Shown here: piece after piece, positions 1 through 12,263 of the stretch
How positions within the stretch are numbered: the stretch's first letter is position 1
Layout: each line of letters begins with the position of its first letter
Assembly: GCA_002803225.1 (NCBI GenBank)
Contig: NXFV01000914.1
Location: forward strand, 1-64,000
DNA: 64,000 nt
Direction of reading: 5' to 3'
Source of the DNA: Gamarada debralockiae
Taxonomy: Eukaryota > Ascomycota > Leotiomycetes > Helotiales > Hyphodiscaceae
The notes under the pieces: model-generated
The model's input: only the letters and a program-made list of their open reading frames with translations
Database searches by the model: none
What the model was told of the DNA's origin: nothing
Program-made: the position numbers and the translations under genes

Positions 1-687
1 TGCTATATAATCATTATTAACAACTGAAGTAGCCAATAAAAGGCGCCCTACGAATTAGTTTTAAGATTTATTCTTAAATATTTTGTTTTTGTGTTTTGTG
101 TTGAAATCGCTAGGCTGGCGTTCCCGGTTTCCCCGTTGGGAACTTTTCGCCGAGTGCTCTCCTCGAAATAGCGTGAGAATCGGATGACGCACCAACAGAG
201 GAGTTTTGTGTGGCGAACGATCGTTTATCGGACCCGCAGATTTTTACCATCATCTCAAACGTTGCCGCATGATTGATAGTCTGCGAGGCAAATGAAGCGT
301 AGTGCACTTCCAAACCCATGCTACCGGGAACGAAAGAAGTACCTCACTTTGACTAGGCCGATTAGGTCGCAAATGGAGGCTTGGCCAATATTGGTGGCTT
401 TTTCGCGGTGGCACAGTCTCGAGCCCCCAAACCGCGCGTGAAGTGTTTGTCCTCTGAGGAAGTAAAGCAAATATAACCCGGATATTTTTCTCCATGGGGA
501 TTATGCAGCCCAGGCACCATATTCTTGGCGACTCGGCAATTTAAGGACATCGTTGAAACTTTGACCAAGCCTGTGCCCCTCATTTTTATTTATCAGGGCC
601 CAAAGACAGACACTTATTATGTTCTTTACTTTCAAAACTCATGATCATCTCTTGTATTCCTTCGCTCCTATTTAAGAGCGTTCGATC
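1..687. other. Intergenic, no supported gene
   Basis: No reading frame here shows a recognisable domain, and the longest ones are under 85 codons. The stretch just before 688 is probably the promoter and 5' leader of the following plus-strand gene. I see no RNA gene or repeat. Confidence 0.5.
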
Positions 688-2035
688 ATGAATCCCAACA
701 TTTCTGGTCAAGATTTGTCCCAGAACAAACAGTCAAATCTGAGATCGACTAACATAGGCCTTGTCGCCCTCGCTGGCCTTTTTATTGGACTTCGGTTTCT
801 TTCCAGGTGGAAGAAACGCGCTTACATTGGTATCGATGATTACTTCATTATACTTGCATATGTGAGTTTTCATTAATAACTTGAAGGAAGACAGGTGACT
901 AAGCAAAGAACGCAGGCTTTTCTACTTGCCCTCCTATCTGTTGGCTTAATGAGTAAGGATCTGCTACCTGTATCCGAATGTAAGATTACAATTACTGAAG
1001 AGTCTACAGTGATTCATTACGGACTTGGAGTACACGCCGCTGCGCTCGATGCTAATCAACTCATCAATGTTGGCAAGGGTCTTCTAGCCTTCGAGTGTAT
1101 CTACGTAACTACCGTTGCCCTCACGAAGGTGTCATTGCTCCTCATGTACTGCCGCATCTTCCCCGTGGACAGTATGCGAATTGGCTGCTGGATCCTGGGC
1201 GTCTTATCGGCCTGCTGGTGCATCTCCCTCATCGTCGTCGGCCTCCTCCAATGCACACCACTCGCTAAAGCGTGGAACCCAACCATTCCAGGCCATTGCA
1301 TCAATCTCAAAGGAACCTTCATTGGTAATGCCATCCCGAACATCTTGACTGATGTGGCTATCTTAACCTTGCCTATGCCAAAGGTGTGGCACTTGCATAC
1401 GACCTTGATCCAAAAATGTCAATTGAGTGGTTTGTTTCTTTTAGGTAGCTTGTAAGTATATCATCCCTCCCAATGACGTCGATAAGTAAATCCCTGATAT
1501 TTCCCCAGTGTTGTCTTCACAAGTATCTACCGCTTCACGACACTCTTCCAATTCGTCCCCTCGGACCTTACCTGTATGTACAGCTCCTGGTCCAATCCAA
1601 TTTCCTCGATCTTTACTTAATTTCAAAGGGACCCTTGCAAAACCATGCACATGGGTCATTGTCGAATCCTCCGCCGGCATAATCTCCGCCTGCCTACCAA
1701 CCCTCGCCCCTCTACTACGCTCTATAAGCTTCAAGCCCTGGCACAAAAACAAATCATTTACCTCGCCTACATCCGGAAATGTCGATAAAATAATTACCAT
1801 CGGCGGCAGCGGCGCTAGGAATGGAAGCAAACATTCGCGCTTTGAGCGCTTGGATGAGAGTGTGCTTCGAGATGAAGAATTGCGGCCTCACTATGGCGCT
1901 GAGTTGGCGATTAGTGTGTATCATGGCGATGGTAGAATGAGAGGGGATGTGGAGAGCCAGGGGAGTGGCGATGAGATCCCGTTGAAGGGCATTCAGAAAC
2001 GGGTGGAGGTGGAGTGGAGTGAGGAGACGAAGTAA
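688..2035 (+). CDS. Rhodopsin-like seven-TM integral membrane protein (Fung_rhodopsin family)
   Basis: Four exons by splice signals and phase: 688-861, 916-1451, 1509-1573 and 1629-2035, giving 393 aa; the introns are 54, 57 and 55 bp. The first exon ends in a GxDDY motif (IGIDDYFIILAY) that marks the start of helix 2 in this family. Later exons carry GLGVHA, then SLLLMYCRIFP, the W-NPTIPGHC loop, and IYRFTTLFQFVPSD, all in the family's order. Seven hydrophobic segments fill roughly residues 25-300, followed by a charged cytoplasmic tail of about 100 residues. These fungal proteins are widespread plasma-membrane proteins, mostly of unknown ligand and function; a few relatives (Pth11-like) act in surface sensing. 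There is no CFEM domain here. The in-frame junctions restore conserved residues (W at 1573/1629, F at 1451/1509), which supports the model. Confidence 0.85.
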
Positions 2036-2654
2036 CCCGAGAGGACTGTTGATCATAAATTTTGTACTACTTTTGGGAAGTATCAATGTATGGCTTGTTT
2101 CGATCATGATTGCGTTTCGAATGGTGTCTGCGAAGAAGATACTGCATAGTAAACCTTAGACTCGAGAAAATGAAACTTTTACATGATGGTGAGAGATTCC
2201 TAATCATTTCTATAATCCTGCCGTTGATGCAAATTATTTTCGCTCCGTTTAAACTAGTTTGGCCCATCTGGAATAGCTTTCGTGATGTCCACCTAATCAA
2301 TTTGTAACGTCTTTATCAAGCTAGTGGCAAACGCTCTACTGTTACAGGCAGAGTCTGTCAGCAGACCTTTAGTTCTTAAAAAACTATTATAAAGCTTCTT
2401 TTGTTAAATTATACATAGTGCTTGTAAAGCGATTAATGCGGTAATCGCAGGATCTTGCTCGTACAACCCACAACGCTCGCACGACACATATGATCTCAGG
2501 AAATCTGGGAATGGCATGCATTTCTTCTATACCACACCTAATTGAAGTCTAAATTCAATGCTGGCCCTCAAAACAAACCTGTTTGAACGCCCCAATCCGA
2601 GCCCAAACCAAAGCATAACAGAAATAAAAAGGGAGACCAGCAATCTCCTGTCCC
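2036..2654. other. Intergenic between convergent genes
   Basis: This probably holds the 3' ends of the rhodopsin-like gene (plus) and the zinc-finger gene (minus). Short frames only; nothing recognised. Confidence 0.5.
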
Positions 2655-3742
2655 TCACCCCAGACCCATCCTGTGCACCCTCCTCAAATGCCTCACCAAA
2701 TTATCCTTCCTTCCAAACCCCTTCTCTCTACTCTCTCCCCTGCTCTCCCTTATCCCATTTCCCTCCTCTGTTCCCCTGCCCCTCGCATCACCAAACCTAC
2801 ACTCTCGCACCGGACACACATACTTCGCCGGCGCACTTCCATTTTGCGAGGCAAGGAAATCAGGGTGACGTGCTGCGAGATGCCGGTTCATGTCTCGGTT
2901 TTTGGCGCATGTATGTGTGCAGGTGGGGAGGGGACAGGTGATTGGTTTGATGTGGGATAGGACATGGCGACTAGAGGGGGAGGGGGTTGTTAATCGGGTG
3001 GGGAAAATATGAGGTAAAGAGGAGGGGGAGGGGGTGAGTATACCTACTTGAGAAGATGTCTCTTTAGGAATGTGGCCGTGCAGGGAGAGTAGGTGCAAGG
3101 GTATATTCCTGGTCGTAGAGACTCAGGAGTCGTAGGTGTCCGTTTCGGGATCTGGTTCATGTCTAGACTCAAAGTCGTCGTTTGCGCTTGGGAAAGATTG
3201 CTCGATGGCAGTGTGTCGATACTGCCAGTTAGGCTCAAGTGTGGCGAACGTTGAGAAATCGTGCTTCTGGTATTTACGAGCAGCGCCAAGTCCGGAGTCA
3301 ATGCTGGGATCAGGGAGTGGGAGGCATTGCTTGACTGTAGGGAACCTCTACTGCTAGTCATATATGACGGCGGTGTTGATAATCCAGTCCCTGAGACTGG
3401 AATTTCTGAGGCTGAAATCATGGGTCCGATCCAATAAGGATCCGGATGCTGGTCAAAGTCGGAGAATGAGTTCAAGGCGTTGGTGTAAAGTGTTGTATCT
3501 AGGTTAAATAGTTGTTGCGGAAAAGAGACCTGGCCAGGATCAGGCCAGTCAGATGGTACGAACAAATTGTCGTCAGGTACGTATTCGCCCTTGTTCAAGA
3601 AGTCCTCGTGATTACTCAAGTCAGAGGGGGCAAAAAAGCTCCAATCGAACTCAAACTGGGGAACTTCTTCCCATCCCCTATTCTCGATGCCATCTTGCAT
3701 CTCGTATCCTTCCTCTCTAAATATGTTCGTGTTCGACTCCAT
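2655..3742 (-). CDS. C2H2 zinc-finger protein (probable transcription factor)
   Basis: Two exons, 3742-3048 and 2970-2655, joined across a 77-bp intron in phase 2, give 336 aa. The first ~210 residues are acidic and Ser/Thr/Pro-rich, as in an activation region. Three C2H2-like fingers follow at the C-terminus. The first is split by the intron, reads CTYSPC...RHLLNRH (C-x4-C-x7-H-x4-H), and only forms when the intron is removed. The second is CPLPTC...HLAARH (C-x4-C-x12-H-x4-H). The third, CPVREC...HLRRVH, has an enlarged Arg/Gly/Glu-rich loop between its Cys and His pairs. Clustered C-terminal fingers of this spacing are common in fungal nuclear proteins that bind DNA. I do not recognise a specific orthologue. 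The start ATG is the first in the frame after a stop-rich leader. Confidence 0.75.
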
Positions 3743-3895
3743 AATAGCTATCGTTCAGTGTGTTAGATGGTTACAGCGTGGCTTTGGAAGCAAAGGTTTG
3801 TTGGTATTATTTTAGCTTCTTAATGAGAAGTCAGAAAGTTTCAAGTGTTGTATCAGCAGTTTATCGACGTTACTGAGGTCTAGGTGAAACTTTCT

Positions 3896-4264
3896 TCATC
3901 CCGGTTGTACCAGCACGCCTTTCGCTGCACCGTCCGCCATCCAGAGCCATTGTGCGAGGCCCGTCGGTAGTATCATACTTCCAAGTGAGGTTGGAATAGA
4001 TACAATGTCAAGACACTGCCGCAACGGATCAATCTCGGAGCTGTACAGCTCTGGTCTCTCCTGGCTCATGCCGGGGAGGAATGAAGGTATGTAAGTACCG
4101 GCCATGGTACAAGAGCGGTTGTCAGCGTTGAACACTGGAGGTCGAGACGATCCAGACGATGACACAGTTTTGAAGCAACTGCACCACGTCCATGGTTTCC
4201 TGGCATTTGCTACGAAGGCATCGCCTTCAAGGGATATGGAGAAGTCCGTCTCGTACGACACCAT
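3896..4264 (-). CDS. Hypothetical protein, 122 aa
   Basis: This is a single open frame with a good start context (ACA-ATG-G) and an AT-rich TATA-like stretch about 35 bp upstream on the minus strand. The product has no recognisable domain, no signal peptide and no clear membrane segment; it has a WTWCSCF cluster near residue 26 and a Gly/Leu/Trp-rich C-terminal third. It lies 150 bp upstream of the zinc-finger gene on the same strand. It could equally be a random open frame or an exon of a longer gene; I found no convincing partner exon between 4265 and 5250. Confidence 0.3.
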   Translation of the reverse strand: MVSYETDFSISLEGDAFVANARKPWTWCSCFKTVSSSGSSRPPVFNADNRSCTMAGTYIPSFLPGMSQERPELYSSEIDPLRQCLDIVSIPTSLGSMILPTGLAQWLWMADGAAKGVLVQPG

Positions 4265-4319
4265 TGTGAGGGAGTATGTGATTAAGGGAGTGGGGCCTTG
4301 TTATATTGTAAGTTAGAAA

Positions 4320-7300
4320 ATGGACAAGTGGTCTTGGTGGGCTAAAGCCATACGTGATCCCGCTCAAGAACTGAACTTCAATTGAAGATGTCTAAGTTTG
4401 GTAGCAGAGGTCGTTTTCTACAGGGGATCAGCGGATGCTCGAAGTTCTAGTTGAAAGGAGCTGAAGACTTACGTGCTCTTGGAGGAAGTGGTGAGCTATA
4501 ACAGAATTTACCAGCTTCGTTTTTTTCCCGCGGTCTGGATGTCTAGGGTTCTCTCATGAGTTAGCCAAAAACCAATTGCTTGATGAACAAAAGGAAAGAA
4601 AGCTCAGCAAGTATAACGAAGATTCACGAATATCCGACCGCAGATCTTGGTGTTGAATAGGTCGACTAAGGGTTAATGCATACCAAGTCCAGCTCGATAA
4701 CACTTGGATCAAGTATGTGTCAGAATTCGGAAGTTTGAATTCCAAAGGGGAAAGACGGTCTGGAAGGGACCCTGGGTGGTAGGTGGGAGGACAAGTCTAG
4801 TGATTAGCAGACGATCGATTGATCCGGAGCTGCCGTGGACATACTGGAAGAATGAGGTAAAGCTCACTCACCCTTGGGAAAGTCCCTCAATGCCACCGTC
4901 TTAAAAGCAAATCGAGTTCCTCAGATCTAAAAACCAACATCAGCCACCCGTAGTCCCTAATCTACCAGCTCATAAAGAGCCGATCCAAATGAGAGGGAGT
5001 CAAACTCAGTGGCAAGTTTTCGTGCCAAAAGCCTTGCACAAGTGGGTGGGCTCCAGTAATTTGGTTGTACCAGTCACAGCGTGTGATCACAGCCGTGTGA
5101 CACCGCTCTGTGCGGCGAGACACCAGGGTGTTGAGTTGGAAAAGATGTGGGTGAGCCTACAACAAAAAGAGTCACAATGTCGACAGTAATTTACGAAGCA
5201 CGATAACGAAGGAATGGGTAGGGGGAGAAAAGATGGCGAGAGCACGATCCGGGCAGTGACTCTGCTAAATACGGCGTGAGGGAGGCCCTCTATGAGACGC
5301 ATGCAAGCTGCGCTGCGAGGCTTATTTTGGGGAATGGGAGGCCGCTCAACGGCGGGCGCTGATTGGTGGGTGCGTGCAGGTGAGGGTTTGGGCCGGAGAA
5401 AGTGAAGCGTAAGGAAGAAATGGTGGAGTTGGCATGGAGGCCTCCCAGCGGTGTGGCATCCATAGATTTTTTTGGCACAAAGCCTCGAGAGCGATTGAAT
5501 GATCAAATCATATTTCTCCACGACGAAAGCCTTACGTTTGCTTCGTTGCAGCAGATGTGAAATAGGAAGGCTAGAAGCTGCACCTGAGCCCAAATTGCCC
5601 AATCAAGTCGGTTCCAGTCACATGATGTTGCCCAGACAGAGCCTTATATTTCCATGATCTCATACCTGGAAACTAGCAAAGGGGGCAAGAAGCCGCGAGG
5701 GGTGACGGCGACAACGACGCCGGCACTGAAGGACCTCACAACAAACGCTGAATACGCAGAAGCGCAAGACAAAGCACGCCTCGTCAAAACCACGTTCTTT
5801 CCAACCCCTCCGGAACCAGACCTTCAGGACATAAACGGAGCCGAATATTAGGATGTATATGATCCTAGGATCTCTTTCCCCTGATGTCACGGGTTGACGA
5901 GTTGAATCATGTGATCTCGGGTAAACTTCAAAATGTTACCTCAGGTACGCTACAAGACCGTAGCTCTGCATTAAATTTTCTAGTATAGCTCTAGTGCGAA
6001 GTCCGAATGAGAGTTAGGCTCACTAGAATCTGCAGAGAATGTAGGGCTGCAGAAAATGTAGGTCTTTAAGAGGCCTAGCTTCCGAAGATCGGCTGGATCT
6101 GAAGAGAACCCGCCTTTGCAAAGAGTCTGGTTCTTCAGACCCCCACCTTCTTCAGACCCCTACTGTCTAAAGAGGCTGGCACTCTTAAGATCCAGAAATT
6201 TAGCGTCTATAGAACTAGATCCTCTACTGTTCAATCACAGAAATTTATTCTCTTTAGAAGCATCTTTGCAGACATTGGTCTGTAGGGTTTGTCCTGCTAT
6301 AATCTAATCCGGAGAATATATTTTTTTTTGGCATTATTAGTACCTTATAATAGCATTAAATTACATTCTTGAAACAGATTTTCCAGTACCTGGTGTGGGT
6401 TTTTATTATCTCTCCCCTGAATGTAATAGCTGCGGTGTGATCCCCGAAAGCATCAAAAATCAAAATCAGAAACCCGCTTGTACCCCCCTAATGAATTCCC
6501 GCTAAAAGGACCCTTGAAAGTAATACTTCATTATAAGATAAGTCTTGAGCGTAGCATATCACCAGAATTTTATGAGCATTGATATTTCGTTCAATAGTCA
6601 CTTATGCAAGACTCCAATTGCACTTGGAGATTATATTTATTTTATCTACTTTGACTTATTTTTCAACTTTGAAGTCATAACAAACCATTTTCATTAAATA
6701 GAAGCAGGTAATTTAATCATTCCTTTGACAGCTGATAATCCAGATCTAACCAACGTACTCCTTTGCCCAGATATCCTCGAACAATAATTTTTAACTTATC
6801 TCTGACGCTGTCGGACGCGGAAACTTAGCAGGTGTCAATGGGCCAAGATGCGAGGAACCATAGCTGTGATAAGCATCTTCGAATGCTCTCCTACCACGGC
6901 CTTATCCTGCTTCCTCGCTACATCTTCTTGAACAATGCCTTCTCAAGGAGCAGCGCCTTAGTGTAGTTTAGCTCATATAAACAAGGAATAACAAGTCCCT
7001 CCAAACGATCGACACGCTATAGCTACAGCTTCCTAGAGCTTTCTCGACTCCCCATAAGAAGGCGTACTCGGGCAGAGGCCCAAACCCGCATCATAGCAAC
7101 ACGAGAACACCATCACTGCAGACAGCTTGCCCTCGAAAGCGACCGATACCCAGGTTCCCATCCAAGTGACGAATTGTGGTAGAATCAAAATCTTTGACAA
7201 ACACAAACTTCAGTATACCCAGCAGTGCGAAGAATGCGGCTCCGAAACGAAAGAAAGAAAGAAGGGCAAGCAAGAATCGTACGTCGATGACACACCCGGC

Positions 7301-8060
7301 TCCGCCAACTTCAAGAACTTCGCATCCTCCACCCCATCTCAGTCCATGAAGCAAAGGAGCCTTAATCCATGCCATTGCTTCTGCACACTACCAGTCTTCT
7401 CTGAGCTCCCGGCGTATTTTCGTCTGTAATGTTGTTGAACAAGGGGTAATGTGATCATAAGGGGATATTTAAGGTTCTCTGGGATGATGTTGAGCGTGTC
7501 GAATGTTCTGCTCCAAAATAGGGCAAGGATTGGCAGGATGTTCGACAACTACTGCAGTAGTTGGAAACAAGATGTGAATCGTTCTATTCACTTCTGTGAT
7601 TAAGGACACATCCTTGGTACGCTTCTCGAGTAGTGATGGCTTGAGTACCATTGCTGGGTCAGAGCCGGCGATTCAAGGCCACGTGCCGGAGTTGAGTGTA
7701 CAATTGTTGTACGGATCGAGGAATTGGTCTTCGAGATGTTGAAGGCCGGTGGGTATTTCTTTTCTTCAGACAGCACTTGCTGAGCTTGCAGCAGCCAATG
7801 ACAACGGAAGGTGGGAGACAGTGCGCTACAATCACAATCAAGTATCACACACAAGCAAATAATAAATGGGACATAAGTGAGGCGAATGTATGGGTATCAT
7901 TCTTATATCCATGCCATTATACAATACAAAAAGCAAGTCCATGCGCATCATCCTATCTGACCCCCAACCTCACGTGCAATTATCCCGAAACGCCAGCAAT
8001 GCTCGCTAAATATACAACGTATCTATCCATCCGCCATATATCGTTCCCTCCTGTCAGGGC
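4320..8060. other. Long intergenic region, no supported gene
   Basis: Several open frames of 60-170 codons occur on both strands (for example 5087-5602 minus, 5654-5851 plus, 7127-7429 plus), but none has a recognisable domain and the 7127 frame has no ATG. The part from about 6300 to 6750 is AT-rich. At 6130-6170 the string TTCTTCAGACCCC occurs twice in tandem. Small unrecognised genes or untranslated regions may be hidden here; I cannot support any. Confidence 0.4.
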
Positions 8061-9068
8061 TTAGATAGCAGCATGACTGTAAGGCTCATATGCACCCTCT
8101 CGACCAACAGGCTGTTGATGGTGCACGCCCTGCGTCTGAGGTCCATACGCTGTGTTCGCATCGAATCCATGAGGATCCTCCACACGCTGGTATCCACTTC
8201 CACGAGTAGGCAGTAACTTCTCGCTATCGCCCATGCTGCGACGGCTGCTCTTGTGGTGGTCGGCAGCGCAGCAGCAGATGGAGAACAGCCAGAATAGACC
8301 GGCACCGATGGAGAATGCTGCCGCGAGCCAGGTGACGGCAAGGAAGGAGGTGTTCAGCGAGGACTTCGCACCGTAGGCTTTACTGGCTGAGTCGATGGCA
8401 CCGACGACCACGGAGGACATCACTGTGGCCATGATAGAAGCGGTGATGACGGCCGTGGTGGAAACGCCGGATATGATGAATGTGCAGCAGGAGCCGATGC
8501 GAGAGCAGAAGCCGAAGAGACCGACGACGAGTTCAAGGACTGTGGTGATGAAGGCGATGATGTAGACTACCTCCGTCCATCTAGAAACCACTGTGAATGT
8601 CTTCAGTGAATTTGTGAGCCCCTTGGGAAGGGTGACGTTCGTGCCTGTCGAGGAGGCGAGGGTGGTGATGTTTGTGACGTTGAGCTCTGATGCAGCCCAG
8701 TTGAACTTTGCCTTCGAGCAGGTCGTGGAAGATCCGGTCGTAGCGCAGTAGTTCCACAGAGACACCTTGTAGGAATCCGCGAGACCTAGATCGGCTGCTG
8801 TGATGTTCACGGAGTTGGAGCTGGAGGCATAGCCTGAGAGGGCGGCGGTCGTGAGTGCTGAGAAGTGTGGGGGGTTGTTATCACGCTTCAGGAGGTCTTC
8901 GAAGTTCTGGAGCGAGGACGTAGAGATGGAGAAGTTTTGCGTCTTGACTTGGAACATGTCGAGATTCTTGTCGGTGACGCCTGCGAGCATGGCAATCAAG
9001 AGACAAATAAGAGATGCGATGGTCAAGCCGAATGGCAGACCGACGCAGAGAACTCTTCCCACTCCCAT
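8061..9068 (-). CDS. SUR7/PalI family plasma-membrane protein
   Basis: A single exon encodes 335 aa. Hydrophobic segments lie near residues 8-30, 165-187, 195-222 and 242-266, the four-helix layout of the SUR7/PalI family. The loop between helices 1 and 2 is extracellular, Asn/Ser/Thr-rich with several N-glycosylation sequons, and carries the family signature SLWNYC (about residues 103-108) with a second Cys at 117. A Cys-rich patch (CCCAAD) ends helix 4, and the remaining ~65 residues form a hydrophilic cytoplasmic tail. In fungi, members of this family mark eisosome/MCC membrane domains or act in pH sensing (PalI). Which branch this one belongs to cannot be settled here. The start is the only upstream ATG in frame before helix 1. 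Confidence 0.85.
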   Translation of the reverse strand: MGVGRVLCVGLPFGLTIASLICLLIAMLAGVTDKNLDMFQVKTQNFSISTSSLQNFEDLLKRDNNPPHFSALTTAALSGYASSSNSVNITAADLGLADSYKVSLWNYCATTGSSTTCSKAKFNWAASELNVTNITTLASSTGTNVTLPKGLTNSLKTFTVVSRWTEVVYIIAFITTVLELVVGLFGFCSRIGSCCTFIISGVSTTAVITASIMATVMSSVVVGAIDSASKAYGAKSSLNTSFLAVTWLAAAFSIGAGLFWLFSICCCAADHHKSSRRSMGDSEKLLPTRGSGYQRVEDPHGFDANTAYGPQTQGVHHQQPVGREGAYEPYSHAAI

Positions 9069-10725
9069 TTTTGATGTTGCTTTCTAAAAACGATTGAAAG
9101 TTTGAACGAATGTGCGACTATCGAGCCGGATTGTCCTAGGAAATGTAGAACTGGTTGATGAAAATCTCACGAAGATGAAATTGTAGGATGATGAAAGGCA
9201 AAAGGAGGAAATCGGGTGTTTCGTGTTTATGTAGGATCTGACATTCGTTGTTGGGGAGGCGCAGTAAGCAGCACAGAGACAAGGGGCTGATTGGTGGGTG
9301 GCTGTGTGAAATGACGATTTAGCGAGGTTCGGCCGACTCTCTGAAGTCAAAGTGGACGGGACGAATTTGGATATGCCGTGTGAGATAACTTCAGCTTTTT
9401 TTTGCAAGGAGTTTCAAATTTACTTTCGTAAGGCTATCAATTGCTATCATCCCTTTAATCACGCTTTCTTTTCTTTGTTGTTGAATTTCTGTGGATTTCT
9501 TTGCTCTAATCGCATTCTTACCAGTGAGTGACATTTCGACAGTGGCTGAAAAGGGTCTTTTTTCAGGTCGCCAAGGCTTCAAGATTATCGCTTAGCTATC
9601 CGCTTTGAGTTAAAGGTCAGGCTGGTCAGGCACAAAAATGGGGCAATCTATTTTTACATGGCCATCCTGACGGGGGTTGAAAAATTTCGCGGCTTTTGAC
9701 TCGTGGGGAACCCGAAGCCCAGGGATTTAGTACAAGCTCAACGTTGAATCCACGTAAGCAGGTGGCTGTCAAAAGGAAGAGGGACGAACGGAACGATGAA
9801 GACGAGGCTGATGTGAATTTGATAGGAGGGGACACGACACATGATAGTCAACGCAGCTTTTGCGGGGTCTAGTGTTTCAACTAGTCAAGACAACTTTTGT
9901 ACTTTCGGGGACCGTATGACGAACTGGCGACGACGCACTTCAAGATAGCCTCAGGTATTTGTCTCTTAAGTGAATCTTCTAATATCTTATGTGTCGATTG
10001 ATATGTTAAAGACGCATGGAAGACCATAAGAGGAGTTGAGAGCTCTTGGATGATGGAAGGCGTGCGGAAGATCCAACCACGCCTTGAAGCTGAGACGACT
10101 AGAGTATAATTTGAGGTAGCGAAAAAAGGAGGTGTCAGACGATGGATTCAAACACGGCTACAACAGATACCGTACTTTGTAAGTGCTTTCTCAGCCAGGA
10201 CGGTAAGGCTGACAAGAACCACTCTCCCTTTTAGGAAACATTTGAAGACTCATCACATGACTAGCTCTAATTCCTTCCAGACATTCCAGGGGCTGGATGA
10301 ACCAAGCTTTCTCCGAGGCAATCGCAGAAATGTTCGACCGACAGACATCCCGAGGACTTGGCCGCCGCATGAGTTCATTCTCCAATACGATCATCAATTT
10401 CCGAGCTGACATCTGGAATTTTTCCGGCCTGAGTTGTCCAAATTTGGGGTCAAACTCTTGGTGTAGCAACAACTATCGGAGCAACCATCCTCCAACAGCT
10501 TCGGTCTCAGTTGCGTCCAAGCACGCTGGGCTGGCTGATAAAACTTTATCCGTAAGCACTTCTTTCACAACTTCATCCATCTCTCGAAAATCCAGACTCT
10601 TCAGATTCTTCGCTTCTCTTCCAACAAGCACGTGGGCAAGTTTTCTTATTTTATCTCCTAGCATCGTGCCCTTCCCAATCGCTTCCGTTTTCGTACCTTC
10701 CCTTCCGTTACCGCACCACTCAACC
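9069..10725. other. Intergenic, no supported gene
   Basis: Overlapping frames on opposite strands (10297-10986 plus; 10191-10472 and 10473-10757 minus) are open but match no family I know, and they contradict each other. The first few hundred bases are the likely promoter of the SUR7-family gene. Confidence 0.4.
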
Positions 10726-11017
10726 ATGTCAAAAATCCCGCTGCTGGAAGCACACAATCCATACCTTTCGAAGCTAAAAGCAACTGTTTTGGATTTTACC
10801 GTGCGTGAAAATCATTCCCTTTTCACTCGCATTTTGTATTTCCATCCTCCGCGAACCAATCAAACCCCCCCCAAAGACAAGCTTCCCCTATCTTCACCCT
10901 GTCTCCAGCCCTATCAAAGATTTCTGGTATCGGTTAGCAGCACAAATCTGTTTGGACCGCTACAACACTGCCCCCAAGCTGGGTGATATTCTCCGATTTT
11001 GGATTCGGATTCGTTAA
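10726..11017 (+). CDS. Possible small two-exon gene, 72 aa, unrecognised
   Basis: An ATG with a good context (CAACC-ATG-T) at 10726 opens a frame to 10835. A possible intron 10836-10908 (donor GTATTT, acceptor CTCCAG) joins it in phase to 10909-11017, which ends with TAA. The second exon reads like protein (KDFWYRLAAQICLDRY then KLGDILRFW). No family is recognised. It sits about 110 bp upstream of the SGNH hydrolase on the same strand. The donor is weak and the whole model is tentative; the region could instead be promoter or leader sequence. Confidence 0.2.
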
Positions 11018-11128
11018 ATCTTGGCGGCAGTTTTCTGAAAAAATGCCGCCGACTGCTGAGATATATACCTGAACGAGGAGCTCTTTTCTTTTTGAGACCT
11101 GTTGGGCGTGAAGGGCTCTTTATTTGCT

Positions 11129-12263
11129 ATGTTTTCCATTTATGAAAGGCCGAGGAATTATGTAATAATATTGCTCTTGTTGTTTGTCGCGAGCAGTAAG
11201 TCACCCTCTTCCAATGAACATTATTCTTGGCATCAAATCTTGGCATTAGATCTTGCCTTAGACTTTCTTGACTTCAAGCTTACTTCTCCAGTTAATACAT
11301 ATTTCCTGGATCCTCCCCTCCAACCCCTCTCCGATGCCTCATTCAACCTGGCAAAACGCGACTTGGTCCCGCGATCATTGGAACATGGCACAACCCTCCG
11401 CATCCTCTGCCTAGGCGCATCAATAACCTACGGCTACCACTCCAGCGATGGGAATGGCTACCGCTACGCTTTACGAGGGAAGCTCATCGAGCAAGGCAAC
11501 AATGTCAACATGATCGGCTACGTCAGCCACGGCAACATGTCCAACAATCAAGTCGAAGCCTTCCCGGGATATCGAATCGATCAGATTGCTAATAAGGGGA
11601 ATTTAAGTCTGCCTGAGATGCCGAATGTGGTTCTTATCTTCCTAGGCACGAATGACATGGGGCAGAATTATCACGTTTCGACTGCGCATATTAGGATGGG
11701 GAATTTGGTAGACCATATTCTGTCCGTCGTGCCCAACACAACAGTCATCGTGGGCACGTTGCTACCTAACGCCCATCCCTCTACCGAGACCAATATTCTG
11801 GCTTTCAACGCAGCTCTCCCTGGCGTCATATCTAACTTGACCTCCCAAGGAAAAAAAGTGTCGATGGTAGATTTCCACAGCGATTGGTTCTCGACCGCGG
11901 ATTTGGGACCTGATGGGACGCATCCGACCAATATGGGATATTTGAAGATGTCGAGGGTGTTTTATACTGGGATTGTTGCTGCTGCTGAAGCTGGGAATAT
12001 TACGGCTCCTGCGGCTGTGGCGGGTGTGGATGATTATAGCGCGGGCAATGATAGTGCGGCTGCGGGGACCACGATGGATGTTGTGTGCCAGGGGCAGATT
12101 AATGGGACGGCGCAGAAGATGCAGTGCTCGGGGTCAAGCCAGATGCAGGTTTTGAACGTAAGTAATAATCATTTTTGGTGGAAGATGATGCACGTGGATG
12201 CTGACTGTGTGATAGGTATGCTTCGTTCTTGCGCTGTTGGTTTCGAGTACATACGGTCTCTGA
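11129..12263 (+). CDS. Secreted or membrane-anchored SGNH/GDSL hydrolase (esterase, possibly CE3-like)
   Basis: Proposed exons 11129-11195, 11292-12157 and 12216-12263 give 326 aa. Residues ~10-22 form a hydrophobic signal/anchor (YVIILLLLFVAS). The SGNH blocks are clear: LGASITYG with nucleophile Ser66, the Gly block FPGYRI near 113, GTND at 141-144, and DGTHP with catalytic Asp230 and His233. Such enzymes deacetylate or de-esterify polysaccharides and other esters; the closest family appearance is CE3-type acetylxylan esterase, but the substrate is not determined. After the domain comes an Ala/Gly/Ser-rich stretch, a Cys pair (VVCQGQ, MQCSG), and a hydrophobic C-terminus ending FVLALLVSSTYGL, which could be a GPI-type or tail-anchor signal. 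If the last intron (58 bp, branch site CTGAC at 12201) is retained, a longer hydrophilic tail to 12274 results instead. If the first is retained, 32 extra residues appear. Confidence 0.75.

Noticed and set aside
10297..10986. 229-codon plus-strand frame upstream of the SGNH gene
   Set aside because: Low-complexity Ser/Pro/Thr composition and competing frames on the other strand; only a small two-exon alternative inside it seemed worth noting.
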